Below, piece after piece: positions 24,083 through 33,278 of a DNA stretch of 64,000 nt (position 1 is its first letter; the number at the start of each line of letters is the position of its first letter). A program made the translations under genes and the position numbers. The notes below the pieces were generated by a model. That model did not search any database. It was not told where the DNA came from and saw nothing but the letters and a program-made list of their open reading frames with translations. Source of the stretch: Gammaproteobacteria bacterium (GTDB lineage: Bacteria > Pseudomonadota > Gammaproteobacteria > Thiohalobacterales > Thiohalobacteraceae); the NCBI GenBank assembly GCA_018819175.1, contig JAHJQQ010000031.1, forward strand, positions 1 to 64,000, in the 5' to 3' direction.

Positions 24083-24868
24083 ATGAACAAAGCAATGTGG
24101 ATCGCGATGACCGGCCTGGAGGCGCAGCAGACTCGTCTGAGCGTCATCTCCAATAATCTGGCCAACGTCAACACGACCGGTTTCAAACGCGACCGCGCGG
24201 TGTTCGAGGATTTGCTCTATCAGACCATCCGTCAACCCGGCGCACAGTCCTCGCAGGATACCCAGCTGCCCACAGGCATGATGCTGGGTACCGGCGTGCG
24301 CACCGTGGCGACCGAGAAGTCGCACACTCAGGGCAATATCGTGCAGACCAACAATAGTTTGGATATAGCCGTGCAGGGTCGAGGCTATTTGCAGGTACTG
24401 ATGCCGGATGGGTCTCTCGCCTATAGCCGCGATGGTTCTTTTAAGACCGATTCCAGCGGTCAGTTGGTGACCTCATCCGGTTATTTGATCCAGCCGGCCA
24501 TTACCATTCCCGACAATGCGCAGAGCATTACCATCGGATCGGATGGCACCGTCTCGATAGCGGTGCAGGGTCAGGCATCACCGTCGCAGGTAGGTACCTT
24601 GCAACTGGCGGATTTCATCAATCCCACGGGTCTGCAGCCTATTGGCCAGAATCTGTTTCTGGAAACGGCCTCCAGCGGTTCGCCTTCCGCGGGCAATCCT
24701 GGTCTGAACGGTCTAGGCACCTTGGTGCAGGGCGCCTTGGAAACCTCGAATGTGAATTCGGTGGAAGAGCTGGTGAACATGATCGAGGCGCAACGTGCCT
24801 ACGAAATGAACTCCAAGGCGATATCGACCGCGGACCGCATGTTGCAGTTCGTAACCAGTAACCTCTAA
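24083..24868 (+). CDS. flgG: FlgG: distal rod protein (261 aa)
   Basis: Forms the distal rod that the P and L rings surround. The N-terminal M-W-I-A-M-T-G-L-E-A-Q-Q-T-R-L-S-V-I-S-N-N is followed by N-V-N-T-T-G-F-K-R-D-R-A-V-F-E-D-L-L-Y-Q-T, specific to FlgG. The C-terminal signature is L-E-T-S-N-V-N-S-V-E-E-L-V-N-M-I. Length is exactly typical. Confidence 0.97.
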   Translation: MNKAMWIAMTGLEAQQTRLSVISNNLANVNTTGFKRDRAVFEDLLYQTIRQPGAQSSQDTQLPTGMMLGTGVRTVATEKSHTQGNIVQTNNSLDIAVQGRGYLQVLMPDGSLAYSRDGSFKTDSSGQLVTSSGYLIQPAITIPDNAQSITIGSDGTVSIAVQGQASPSQVGTLQLADFINPTGLQPIGQNLFLETASSGSPSAGNPGLNGLGTLVQGALETSNVNSVEELVNMIEAQRAYEMNSKAISTADRMLQFVTSNL

Positions 24869-24889
24869 TCATCACAGTGTCGGTGAGTA

Positions 24890-25621
24890 ATGACCATGAA
24901 TAGATACGGGCTAGGCGATGGGTTTCTGAATCTAATGAAGATACTTGCGCCGTTACTCCTGTTGAGTGGCTGCGCAACCATGCAGGCCCCAAGAGAGAGT
25001 TATCGGCCGACTTATCCGCCAGTCCCGGCGCCGCCACCTCAAGCCAATGGTGCGATTTATCAGACCGGTTACAGTATGGCGCTGTTTGAGGATCTCAAGG
25101 CGCGTCGTGTCGGCGATACCATCACTGTTGTGTTGCAAGAGAGGACGCAGGCCAGCAAAGACGCCAAGACCGAAACCTCCAAGGAAAACGACATAACAAT
25201 CCCCAATCCGACATTGCTGGGTTCAATGCCACAGTTCAATGTTCCCGGCATAGTGCCTTTGGCAAGTAATCGCAATAACAGTTTGGAAACGGGCATGTCA
25301 TCCAATCAGGAATTCACCGGCGAAGGCAGCAGCAGTCAGGGCAACAGCCTGACCGGCAATATCACCGTGACCATTGCCGAGGTGTTACCCAACGGCAATC
25401 TGGTGGTGCGCGGAGAGAAATGGCTGACCCTGAATCAGGGTGACGAATATATTCAGATTTCCGGCATTGTTCGGCCCTTCGACATCAAATCTGACAACAC
25501 TATCTTATCGAGCCAAGTGGCGGATGCGCGCATTACCTACAGTGGCGAGGGCATGGTCGCGGATTCCAATAAAATGGGTTGGATGTCGCGCTTTTTCGCC
25601 AGTGTGATATGGCCTTTCTAG
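24890..25621 (+). CDS. flgH: FlgH: L-ring lipoprotein (243 aa)
   Basis: Outer-membrane ring protein. The signal sequence ends in the lipobox L-S-G-C near residue 28, giving a lipidated cysteine. Conserved stretches follow: L-F-E-D-L-K-A-R-R-V-G-D-T-I-T-V, N-G-N-L-V-V-R-G-E-K-W-L-T-L-N-Q-G and the C-terminal S-R-F-F-A-S-V-I-W-P-F. Two ATGs are possible (24890 and 24896); both keep the signal peptide. Confidence 0.96.
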   Translation: MTMNRYGLGDGFLNLMKILAPLLLLSGCATMQAPRESYRPTYPPVPAPPPQANGAIYQTGYSMALFEDLKARRVGDTITVVLQERTQASKDAKTETSKENDITIPNPTLLGSMPQFNVPGIVPLASNRNNSLETGMSSNQEFTGEGSSSQGNSLTGNITVTIAEVLPNGNLVVRGEKWLTLNQGDEYIQISGIVRPFDIKSDNTILSSQVADARITYSGEGMVADSNKMGWMSRFFASVIWPF

Positions 25622-25631
25622 GAGATACAAG

Positions 25632-26774
25632 ATGCAAGACACAAAATACAAGAAAAGGCGTGCTCGCAAGGGGGTAATGATTTTTGTCTCTTGCCTCTTG
25701 TGTCTTGTCTCTGCCGTACCGGCCAACGCCGAACGCGTCAAGGATCTCGCTGCCGTTGCGGGTGTGCGTTCCAATCAACTGGTAGGTTATGGTTTGATTG
25801 TCGGTCTCGACGGTACCGGTGACCAGACCAGTCAGACCCCGTTCACGGTACAGAGCTTGAAAAACATGCTCAACCAATTCGGTATTACCGTGCCGCCGGA
25901 TGTGGATCCACAGCTCAAGAATGTTGCCGCAGTGGCCTTGAGCGCAACGCTGCCGGCCTTTATCAAGCCCGGTCAGACCATTGATGTGACCGCCTCTTCG
26001 ATCGGTAATTCCAAGAGCCTGCGCGGTGGCACGTTACTGATGGCGCCGTTGCGTGGTGCCGATGGTCAAGTCTATGCAGTCGCTCAGGGTAGTTTGGTGG
26101 TAAGTGGTTTGAGTGCCGATGGCAATGACGGTTCCAAGGTGACGGTGAATATCCCCAGCGTGGGTCGCATTCCCAACGGTGCGACAGTCGAACGTGCCGT
26201 GGTCAGTGAATTCCTGGCGCGTGATTTTCTGGTGTTGAATCTGCATGCCTCGGATTTCACGACCGCCACACGTCTTTCAGAATCCATCAACAACACCATG
26301 GGCCCGGGCACGGCGCAGCCTGTCGATGCCACGAGTGTGCAAGTGAGTGCGCCGCGTGATGCCGCGCAACGGGTGGCCTATGTTTCTATGCTGGAGAATT
26401 TAGAGGTGGAGCCTGGTGAAGGCCCGGCACGCGTCGTCATAAATTCACGTACCGGTACGATTGTGATCGGTGCGAATGTGCGGATACTGCCGGCCGCCGT
26501 TGCGCATGGCAATTTGACGGTGACGATTACGGAAAATGTGCAGGTCAGTCAACCAAACGCCTATTCGATAGGCGGGCAGACAGCGGTCACGCCGTCCAGT
26601 TCGATCGATGTCGGCCAGGATAATGCGCGTATGTTCCTGTTACGTCCGGATATCACGCTCAACGATATCGTGACGTCTGTAAACCGTGTAGGTGCTGCGC
26701 CTAGTGACTTGGTCGCCATTCTGGAAGCGCTCAAAGAGGCCGGTGCCTTGCGCGCTGAACTGATTATATTGTGA
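25632..26774 (+). CDS. flgI: FlgI: periplasmic P-ring protein (380 aa)
   Basis: Forms the P ring in the peptidoglycan layer with help from FlgA. A signal peptide with a basic start and the core V-M-I-F-V-S-C-L-L-C-L-V is cleaved near A-N-A. The mature part starts E-R-V-K-D-L-A-A-V-A-G-V-R and has Q-L-V-G-Y-G-L-I-V-G-L-D-G-T-G-D-Q. The 5' end is odd: its first ~75 bases hold a 9-bp inverted repeat and a CAAGACACAA-like low-complexity pattern, so the signal peptide may have been rebuilt from an inserted repeat. Confidence 0.96.
   Translation: MQDTKYKKRRARKGVMIFVSCLLCLVSAVPANAERVKDLAAVAGVRSNQLVGYGLIVGLDGTGDQTSQTPFTVQSLKNMLNQFGITVPPDVDPQLKNVAAVALSATLPAFIKPGQTIDVTASSIGNSKSLRGGTLLMAPLRGADGQVYAVAQGSLVVSGLSADGNDGSKVTVNIPSVGRIPNGATVERAVVSEFLARDFLVLNLHASDFTTATRLSESINNTMGPGTAQPVDATSVQVSAPRDAAQRVAYVSMLENLEVEPGEGPARVVINSRTGTIVIGANVRILPAAVAHGNLTVTITENVQVSQPNAYSIGGQTAVTPSSSIDVGQDNARMFLLRPDITLNDIVTSVNRVGAAPSDLVAILEALKEAGALRAELIIL
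25636..25706 (+). repeat. Inverted repeat within the 5' end of flgI
   Basis: AAGACACAA (25636-25644) and TTGTGTCTT (25698-25706) are perfect inverted arms, each inside a wider stretch of CAAGA-type or TCTTG-type repetition. They lie within the first 25 codons of flgI and could fold in the mRNA near the start. Confidence 0.6.
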
Positions 26775-26801
26775 TGCAGAGTTGATCGAGCGGACTTCGT
26801 T

Positions 26802-27866
26802 ATGACCATGTCCACTGACCCCGTTGCTTTTGCCGATCTGCAGGGCCTTGCCAAGCTGCGCAGTGAAGTGCGGGCGGAAGGCAATGACCGCTCGCCGGAG
26901 ACGCTACGTAAGGTCGCGGGTCAGTTCGAGGCCCTGTTCGTGCAGATGATGTTGAAGAATATGCGCGAATCCAGTCTCAACGAAGGTTTGCTCGATAGTG
27001 ATCAGGGCAAGCTCTATCAGGGCATGTTCGATCAACAGATCGCCGGAGAAATCACCAAAGGCAAGGGCCTGGGTCTGGCCGATATGCTGATCCGGCAGTT
27101 GGGTGGCGATAGCGCGGCAACAGCGGTGAGTCGACCGGAAGGATCCGCTACCCCGTTTTTGGACGCCAGCGTCATGCGCCAGCGCGAGGCGATAGCGCGC
27201 TACGTGCCGCATACATCGACGCTGGATGCCACGATGACCGAAGCGGCGAAGGCTTTGGGTTACGGCAGGGAGAACAATTGGAAACCGGATAGCCGCGACG
27301 CATTTGTTTCAGAACTTTGGCCGCATGCGCAACGCGCTGCTCAGCGCCTGGGCGTCGATCCACGGGTGCTGGTGGCACAGGCCGCCCTGGAATCTGGTTG
27401 GGGTCAGCATGTGATGCAGCATGACAATGGCCGCAGCAGCAACAATCTGTTCGGTATCAAGGCCGATGCGCGTTGGGATGGCGAGCAGGTGCGGGCGAAG
27501 ACAATGGAATTCCGGAATGGCGTATTGCAGCGCGAACAGGCGGCGTTCCGCGCCTATGCCTCACCCGCGGAGAGCATGGCCGATTATGCCGAGTTCATTA
27601 GCGCTAATCCGCGCTATCAGGACGCCATTGGGAGCGCAGATCCACGCCGCTATGCACAGGAATTGCAACGTGCTGGCTACGCTACTGATCCGGCCTATGC
27701 CTACAAAATCGTTAGTATTTTAGGTAATGAGAAATTCCAGGATGCGATTTCACGCGCTCAATATCGGGATCAGCCTGCCGCTACAAAGGCACAGGAGGTC
27801 TCCGCTGTGACTCAATCCTCAAACAGTTTGAATGATGCTGCGCCCAATCGCGCTGAGGGGATGTAA
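26802..27866 (+). CDS. flgJ: FlgJ: rod cap and peptidoglycan hydrolase (354 aa)
   Basis: The N-terminal rod-scaffold domain (~20-105) has K-V-A-G-Q-F-E-A-L-F-V-Q-M-M-L-K-N-M-R. The C-terminal glucosaminidase domain (~165-315) has L-V-A-Q-A-A-L-E-S-G-W-G-Q with the catalytic Glu, then N-L-F-G-I-K-A-D and Y-A-S-P-A-E-S-M-A-D-Y. This two-domain form is the gammaproteobacterial type that opens the cell wall for the rod. ATG 26802 or 26808 may be the start. It lies two bases before flgK. Confidence 0.96.
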   Translation: MTMSTDPVAFADLQGLAKLRSEVRAEGNDRSPETLRKVAGQFEALFVQMMLKNMRESSLNEGLLDSDQGKLYQGMFDQQIAGEITKGKGLGLADMLIRQLGGDSAATAVSRPEGSATPFLDASVMRQREAIARYVPHTSTLDATMTEAAKALGYGRENNWKPDSRDAFVSELWPHAQRAAQRLGVDPRVLVAQAALESGWGQHVMQHDNGRSSNNLFGIKADARWDGEQVRAKTMEFRNGVLQREQAAFRAYASPAESMADYAEFISANPRYQDAIGSADPRRYAQELQRAGYATDPAYAYKIVSILGNEKFQDAISRAQYRDQPAATKAQEVSAVTQSSNSLNDAAPNRAEGM

Positions 27867-27868
27867 AC

Positions 27869-29809
27869 ATGGCCAGCGGCGTTCTTGGTACAGCGACATC
27901 CGGGCTACTGGCCTTCCAACGTGCCCTGAGCACGACCGGCCATAACATCGCGAATGCGAACACCCCCGGATTCAGTCGACAACGGGTCGAGATGTATACC
28001 CAAACCCCGCAGACCAGCGGCTCGGGTTATATCGGTACCGGTGTCGTCGCCAACTCCGTGGTGCGTTACTACGATCAATTCTTATCCGAGCGGGTGCGCA
28101 GCAATACTTCATCCAGTAACACGCTGGATACCTATTATCAGTACTCCAGTCGTATTGCCAATCTCATGGGTGATGCCAACGCCGGCTTGAATGGCGCTTT
28201 GGAAAGCTTTTTCAACTCCGCGCAGACCTTGGCAAACGATCCAACATCGGTTGCGTCCCGCCAGTTATTGATGTCGGAGGGAGAATCACTGGCCTCACGT
28301 TTCCAGTATCTGGATAAACAGCTCAGCGCGACCCGTGCCGAAGTCAATGGCCAGCTGGATAGCACCGTTCAGGACATGAACAGTCTCAGCAACTCCATTG
28401 CCGACATGAACCGTCAGATTGTCGTGGCGACCGGCCGCTCAGGTGGCCAGCCGCCCAATGATCTGCTGGATAAACGTGACGAGTTGCTGGTGCAGTTATC
28501 CAAGTTGGTTTCGGTGACGACCCTTGAGCAGGATGATGGTTCGCTCAATGTGTTCATCGGTAATGGTCAGTCGCTGGTGACCGGCTATGATGCGGCGACA
28601 CTCGGTTTGACGGGGAGTCCCTACGATGCGACGGAAAAGGATATAACTTATACAGTCGGCGGCGTGCCGGCCGTCATCACCGGTAATATCAGCGGTGGCA
28701 AGCTCGGTGGTCTGCTGGCGTTTCGCGACGAGATACTTGATGTCGCGCAGAACAGCCTGGGTCGCATCGCCGTGCTTCTGGGTAACGAATTCAATCGCCA
28801 GCAAGCCTTGGGTCTGGATCTGGACGGCAATCTGGGGGCGGCGTTTTTCAGTTTGGGTACACCCCAGGCCAGCGGTAATATCGGCAATACGGGCACAGGG
28901 ACGGTAACTGCCAGCTTCGACACGGCGAATATCAGCGCCTTGACCACCAAGGATTACCTCATTAGTTACAACGGTGCGACCTGGGACCTGACTGACACCG
29001 ATGGCAATGCCGTGACCATGACCGGCGCGGGAACCGTGGGTTCACCGTTTTTAGCCCAAGGATTAAGCATTGTGGTCGGCGGTGCAGCCGCGGCCGGTGA
29101 TCAGTTTCAGATACGCCCGACCCGCGATTCCGCAAGACTGATCAATATGGCAATGACTTCCACGCGCGGCATTGCCGCCGCCGCCCCCGTGCGGATGACC
29201 GAAGCGACCAACGCCAACGGTTTACCAACCAATGGCGGCACGGGCGAGTTCAGTTATTCCGGGGTGAATAACGGATATACAGCGCTCGCCGCCAACGTTA
29301 CCTTCACCTTCAATTCCGGCACTAATCAACTCGTCTATACCGACGGTGGTGCGGTGAATGGCACGCTGGCCTATAACCCTGCCACTGATAGCGGTAACAG
29401 CTTCAGCGTGGCGGGCGTGAATTTCAAAGTGACGGGAACGCCGGCGAATGGCGACGCCTTTGTGCTTGGCAACAATACCAATGGCGCGGGCGATAATGGG
29501 AACGCATTGCTGTTGGCCGGGTTGCAGACTTCACTTACTGTTGAAAATGGCACTGCCAATTTTCAGGGCGCTTACGCACAGCTCATTTCGGATGTCGGTA
29601 CCCGGACCCGCCAGGCAGACATCAGCGGGACGGCACAACGCGCCTCGCTGAGCCAGGCGCAACTGGATCGGGATGCATTATCAGGCGTGAACCTGGATGA
29701 AGAAGCGGCCAATCTGGTGCGTTTTCAACAGGCGTATCAAGCTATGGCACAGGTCATTAATGTCGCTGATAGCATGTTTCAAACCTTGCTGAACTCGATC
29801 GGTAGGTAA
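27869..29809 (+). CDS. flgK: FlgK: hook-filament junction protein 1 (646 aa)
   Basis: Joins hook and filament and is exported with FlgN. The N-terminus G-L-L-A-F-Q-R-A-L-S-T-T-G-H-N-I-A-N-A-N-T-P-G-F-S-R-Q is diagnostic, with the C-terminal G-V-N-L-D-E-E-A-A-N-L-V-R-F-Q-Q-A-Y-Q-A. The ~340-570 region is a glycine/asparagine/threonine-rich variable surface domain that makes the protein somewhat longer than enteric FlgK. Confidence 0.97.
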   Translation: MASGVLGTATSGLLAFQRALSTTGHNIANANTPGFSRQRVEMYTQTPQTSGSGYIGTGVVANSVVRYYDQFLSERVRSNTSSSNTLDTYYQYSSRIANLMGDANAGLNGALESFFNSAQTLANDPTSVASRQLLMSEGESLASRFQYLDKQLSATRAEVNGQLDSTVQDMNSLSNSIADMNRQIVVATGRSGGQPPNDLLDKRDELLVQLSKLVSVTTLEQDDGSLNVFIGNGQSLVTGYDAATLGLTGSPYDATEKDITYTVGGVPAVITGNISGGKLGGLLAFRDEILDVAQNSLGRIAVLLGNEFNRQQALGLDLDGNLGAAFFSLGTPQASGNIGNTGTGTVTASFDTANISALTTKDYLISYNGATWDLTDTDGNAVTMTGAGTVGSPFLAQGLSIVVGGAAAAGDQFQIRPTRDSARLINMAMTSTRGIAAAAPVRMTEATNANGLPTNGGTGEFSYSGVNNGYTALAANVTFTFNSGTNQLVYTDGGAVNGTLAYNPATDSGNSFSVAGVNFKVTGTPANGDAFVLGNNTNGAGDNGNALLLAGLQTSLTVENGTANFQGAYAQLISDVGTRTRQADISGTAQRASLSQAQLDRDALSGVNLDEEAANLVRFQQAYQAMAQVINVADSMFQTLLNSIGR

Positions 29810-29814
29810 ATTCC

Positions 29815-30720
29815 ATGCGCATTTCCACACAGCAGATCTATCAACGTGGCGTAGACGCGATGCTTGAGCAGCAGAGCAAGCTGTTAAAGACGCAATTGCA
29901 GCTGGCCAGCAACCTGCGATTTTTGTCACCCGCCGACGATCCTGTCGCAGCGGCTCAGGTGCTGGGGCTGAGTGAATCCATTTCGATTACCGAACAATAT
30001 CGTAGTAACTCGGCCGCGGCTACGGCGCGTCTCAATATTGAGGAGAGTACGCTGGGTGGCGTGGCGAACGCGTTGCAGCGCGCCCGCGAACTCGCTGTGC
30101 GTGGCAATAACGACACGATGAGTGCGCAGGAGCGTAATGCCCTTGCCCTGGAATTGCGCCAGATCATCGATGAAGTACAAAGTCTGGCCAATACCAAGGA
30201 CTCCAGCGGCGAATATATCTTCGGGGGTTACCAATCCCTGACCGCACCCTTCAGTAATAATGGATCGGGCACTTTTACCTATGCCGGTGATCAGGGTCAG
30301 CGTCAGCTCCAGATCAGTCCCACCCGCCAGGTTGCCGTGAGTGATTCCGGGCTGGATGTGTTCATGAAGATCGATAATGCCGCGGGCACCGGCTACCAGG
30401 ACGTATTTACCACACTGTATACCCTTGCGACGGATCTGGAAGCCAACGCCCCCAACAGCAGCAGTATCACCGAGATCGATAATGCCCTCGACAATATGCT
30501 CGGGACACAGGCCCGCATTGGTGCGCGTTTAAATACTATTGACCGCGAAGAACAGGTGAACTCGGCTTATTCCCTGCAACTGGAAACCAGCCGGTCTTCA
30601 ATACGTGATCTGGATGTGGCCCAGGCCGCAACCGATCTCAGTCGTCAGTCGGCGGTGCTGGAGGCGGCACAGCTGTCGTTCATCAGGATTCAGGGATTGT
30701 CGCTGTTCAATTATCTGTAA
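29815..30720 (+). CDS. flgL: FlgL: hook-filament junction protein 3 (301 aa)
   Basis: Junction protein between FlgK and the filament. The N-terminus has M-R-I-S-T-Q-Q-I-Y-Q-R-G, flagellin-like L-A-S-N-L-R-F-L-S-P-A-D-D-P-V-A-A, and the C-terminus I-R-D-L-D-V-A-Q-A-A-T-D-L-S-R-Q-S-A-V-L-E-A-A-Q. It is the last structural gene before the glycosylation island and is followed by two stem-loops. Confidence 0.96.
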   Translation: MRISTQQIYQRGVDAMLEQQSKLLKTQLQLASNLRFLSPADDPVAAAQVLGLSESISITEQYRSNSAAATARLNIEESTLGGVANALQRARELAVRGNNDTMSAQERNALALELRQIIDEVQSLANTKDSSGEYIFGGYQSLTAPFSNNGSGTFTYAGDQGQRQLQISPTRQVAVSDSGLDVFMKIDNAAGTGYQDVFTTLYTLATDLEANAPNSSSITEIDNALDNMLGTQARIGARLNTIDREEQVNSAYSLQLETSRSSIRDLDVAQAATDLSRQSAVLEAAQLSFIRIQGLSLFNYL

Positions 30721-30734
30721 TTTCCAATCTCCCC

Positions 30735-30826
30735 TCAGCGGACCATGGAACTCACAGTCCGCTGATTGCCGCTGCTCGACCTCTCTGGCCCGTTAATTCC
30801 TGACGGCGCCTTGCCACACAGCGCCG
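30735..30826 (+). terminator. Two stem-loops after flgL, possible end of the flgB-flgL transcript
   Basis: First hairpin: TCAGCGGAC 30735-30743 pairs perfectly with GTCCGCTGA 30757-30765, but no T-run follows. Second hairpin: CGGCGC 30804-30809 pairs with GCGCCG 30821-30826, followed by AGATTTT. The second is the better terminator candidate. No gene is seen in 30721-31037 apart from the promoter at 30901. Confidence 0.5.
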
Positions 30827-30900
30827 AGATTTTGTCGATAGTGCTGGCCCTCAAAACAGTAGCGTCCGTAACTCATTGTTGTTAATTATATTTATGTCTG

Positions 30901-30917
30901 TGGCATAAGCCTTGCTC
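30901..30917 (+). promoter_or_regulatory. Sigma-54 promoter of the pse glycosylation operon
   Basis: TGGCATAAGCCTTGCTC matches TGGCACG-N4-TTGCTT, with GG and GC exactly 10 bases apart. AT-rich sequence lies upstream. The start point would leave a leader of about 110 bases before pseB. This ties sugar synthesis to the FleQ/RpoN flagellar programme. Confidence 0.8.
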
Positions 30918-31037
30918 TTTCTCTATAGCCAGACGTGCGCGTTGACCGTCTCGGTAGCGGCGAGCTGTTCCGGGGTGTCGGTCAAAGTTGGTTTCCAGGC
31001 ACGCGGGCGCAGCGACTATGAGAGGGTAGGAATCACT

Positions 31038-32036
31038 ATGTTCGATAACAAAGCCATCTTAATCACGGGTGGAACCGGGTCGTTCGGCAGGCACTGCACA
31101 CGAACACTGCTTACGCAGTATCGCCCACGGAGGATCGTCATCCTCTCGCGTGACGAGTACAAGCAGTTCGAAATGCAGCAGGAATTCAACGCGCCGGAGA
31201 TGCGGTATTTCATCGGCGACGTGCGTGATCGGGAGCGCCTGACTCAGGCCTTCCGCGGGATTGATTATGTGATTCACGCGGCGGCAATGAAGCAAGTGCC
31301 CGCCGCGGAATACAATCCCATGGAATGCATCAAAACGAATATCTATGGCGCCGAGAATGTGATCAAGGCGGCGCTGGATAATAATGTCGAAAAGGTTATC
31401 GCTCTGTCCACCGACAAGGCCGCCAACCCCATCAATCTGTATGGTGCAACCAAACTGGCCTCGGACAAATTGTTTGTTGCGGCCAACAATATCGTTGGCG
31501 GGCAGCGCACGCGCTTTTCGGTGGTACGTTATGGCAACGTAGTCGGTTCGCGCGGCTCGGTGCTGCCGTTTTTCCGGAAACTGCTGGCCGAAAATGCCCC
31601 CGAATTACCTATAACCGATCCGCGCATGACGCGCTTCTGGATCACCCTGGACGAGGGTGTCAATTTTGTCCTGAAGAGTTATCAGCGCATGCATGGCGGT
31701 GAGATCTTCGTGCCCAAGCTGGCCTCGGTACGGATTACCGATCTGGCCGTATCCCTGGCACCGGACCGACCAACCAAGATCGTCGGTATTCGTCCCGGTG
31801 AAAAATTGCATGAGGTCATGTGTCCCCCGGACGATTCACACTTAACCCTGGAGTTCGACGATCATTATGTGATCCGTCCGAGCATCCGTTTCTATTACCA
31901 CGTCGACTACAGCACCAATCGTCTAGGTGAACAGGGTCGGTCTGTGGATCAGGGATTCGACTACAATTCCGGAACCAATCCTGAATTCCTCAATGTGGAA
32001 CAGTTGCAGTCCCTGCACGCAATGGTTGGCACATGA
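31038..32036 (+). CDS. pseB: PseB: UDP-GlcNAc 4,6-dehydratase, C5-inverting (332 aa)
   Basis: First step of CMP-pseudaminic acid synthesis. An extended SDR with I-L-I-T-G-G-T-G-S-F-G near residue 7, D-V-R-D-R-E-R-L at ~65, A-A-A-M-K-Q-V-P-A-A-E-Y-N-P near 85 and the K of Y-G-A-T-K-L-A near 135. The M-K in place of the usual active-site tyrosine region is typical of the inverting PseB/FlaA1 class. ATG 31038 is preferred over upstream in-frame starts because GTAGGA precedes it and the Rossmann motif starts at once. Its stop overlaps pseC by 4 bases. Confidence 0.94.
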   Translation: MFDNKAILITGGTGSFGRHCTRTLLTQYRPRRIVILSRDEYKQFEMQQEFNAPEMRYFIGDVRDRERLTQAFRGIDYVIHAAAMKQVPAAEYNPMECIKTNIYGAENVIKAALDNNVEKVIALSTDKAANPINLYGATKLASDKLFVAANNIVGGQRTRFSVVRYGNVVGSRGSVLPFFRKLLAENAPELPITDPRMTRFWITLDEGVNFVLKSYQRMHGGEIFVPKLASVRITDLAVSLAPDRPTKIVGIRPGEKLHEVMCPPDDSHLTLEFDDHYVIRPSIRFYYHVDYSTNRLGEQGRSVDQGFDYNSGTNPEFLNVEQLQSLHAMVGT

Positions 32037-33190
32037 TCCCGTATGGACACCAGTCGATCACACAGGACGATATCGATGCGGTGATCGAGGTGATGCGCTC
32101 TGACTGGCTGACACAGGGTCCGGCAGTGGAGCGGTTTGAACAGGCGATTGCCGAATACTGTGGCGCCAGCCATGCGGTCGCAGTCAGCAACGCCACAGCA
32201 GGATTGCACTTGGCGTGTCGCGCACTTGGATTAGGGGCAGGCGACGTGCTGTGGACCACGCCTATCACCTTTGTGGCTTCCGCCAACTGTGCGCGCTTCT
32301 GCGGTGCCGATGTCGACTTTGTTGATATAGACCCAAGGACCTATAACCTCAGCCCCGCTGCACTGGAAGCCAAGCTCGAACAGGCCGAGGCATCCGGGCG
32401 GTTACCGAAGATCGTGATTGTGACGCACTTTGCCGGACAGTCATGTGACATGCAGGCACTCGGGCAACTTGCGCAGCGTTATGGTTTTGCACTGGTGGAA
32501 GATGCCGCCCATGCTTTAGGCGGGCGCTATCGTGGTACTGCGATCGGCAGCTGTCGTTATTCGGATGTGACCGTGTTCAGTTTTCATCCGGTTAAATCCA
32601 TCACCACCGGTGAAGGTGGCATGGTGTTGTTCAATAGTGACGATCTCAATCCACCTCTGCGCGAACTGCGCAGCCACGGCATCACGCGCGACCCTGCGCG
32701 GATGGATGGTAGCTGTGAGGGCGATTGGTATTACCAGCAAACCGATCTGGGCTGCAATTATCGCCTCAGTGATTTACAAGCGGGCCTGGGCCTGAGTCAA
32801 ATGCGCCGGCTTGATGAGTTTGTCAGTCGTCGTGCTCAATTGGCAGCAGGTTACGATGCGGCCCTGGCAGACCTCCCGGTGCGACGCCCCTGGCAGGAAC
32901 CGATGACCGGATCAGCCTGGCATCTGTATGTCATACGCCTGCAGCTTGATCTTATCGGTATGTCGCGAGGCGCCGTGTTCGCGGCACTGCGCAAGTCTGG
33001 TATCGGCGTGAACGTGCATTACATTCCAGTGCATCTGCAGCCTTATTATCAGCGACTGGGTTTCCGTGTTGGTGATTTTCCTGTTGCGGAAGCCTATTAC
33101 GCGGAAGCGCTTACACTGCCTTTATATCCGGATATGACCGAGGCTCAGCAGGTCAGGGTGATCGAATGTCTGCGTGAGATTCTGCAATGA
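32033..33190 (+). CDS. pseC: PseC: UDP-4-amino-4,6-dideoxy-AltNAc aminotransferase (385 aa)
   Basis: PLP-dependent DegT/DnrJ/EryC1-family aminotransferase, the second step of pseudaminic acid synthesis. It starts I-P-Y-G-H-Q-S-I-T-Q-D-D-I-D-A-V. It has A-V-S-N-A-T-A-G-L-H-L near residue 55, V-E-D-A-A-H-A-L-G near 160, and F-S-F-H-P-V-K-S-I-T-T-G-E-G-G containing the PLP lysine near 188. Length is typical. It overlaps pseB by 4 bases and is followed by an 88-base gap, the first break in the operon. Confidence 0.95.
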   Translation: MIPYGHQSITQDDIDAVIEVMRSDWLTQGPAVERFEQAIAEYCGASHAVAVSNATAGLHLACRALGLGAGDVLWTTPITFVASANCARFCGADVDFVDIDPRTYNLSPAALEAKLEQAEASGRLPKIVIVTHFAGQSCDMQALGQLAQRYGFALVEDAAHALGGRYRGTAIGSCRYSDVTVFSFHPVKSITTGEGGMVLFNSDDLNPPLRELRSHGITRDPARMDGSCEGDWYYQQTDLGCNYRLSDLQAGLGLSQMRRLDEFVSRRAQLAAGYDAALADLPVRRPWQEPMTGSAWHLYVIRLQLDLIGMSRGAVFAALRKSGIGVNVHYIPVHLQPYYQRLGFRVGDFPVAEAYYAEALTLPLYPDMTEAQQVRVIECLREILQ

Positions 33191-33273
33191 AGGTTCAGTT
33201 TATTCATGGTGTAACCGGTGTTATGCGCGTTTCAGCGGCCATTCAACTATCGCCGCTGTGTTGGAATGGATAA
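33187..33273 (+). other. Possible 28-codon ORF overlapping the pseC stop
   Basis: ATG 33187 overlaps the pseC TGA in an ATGA arrangement. The frame stays open to TAA 33271-33273, five bases before the next start. There is no family resemblance. It may be a decayed gene start, a coupling leader or chance. Confidence 0.2.
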
Positions 33274-33278
33274 TCAGT

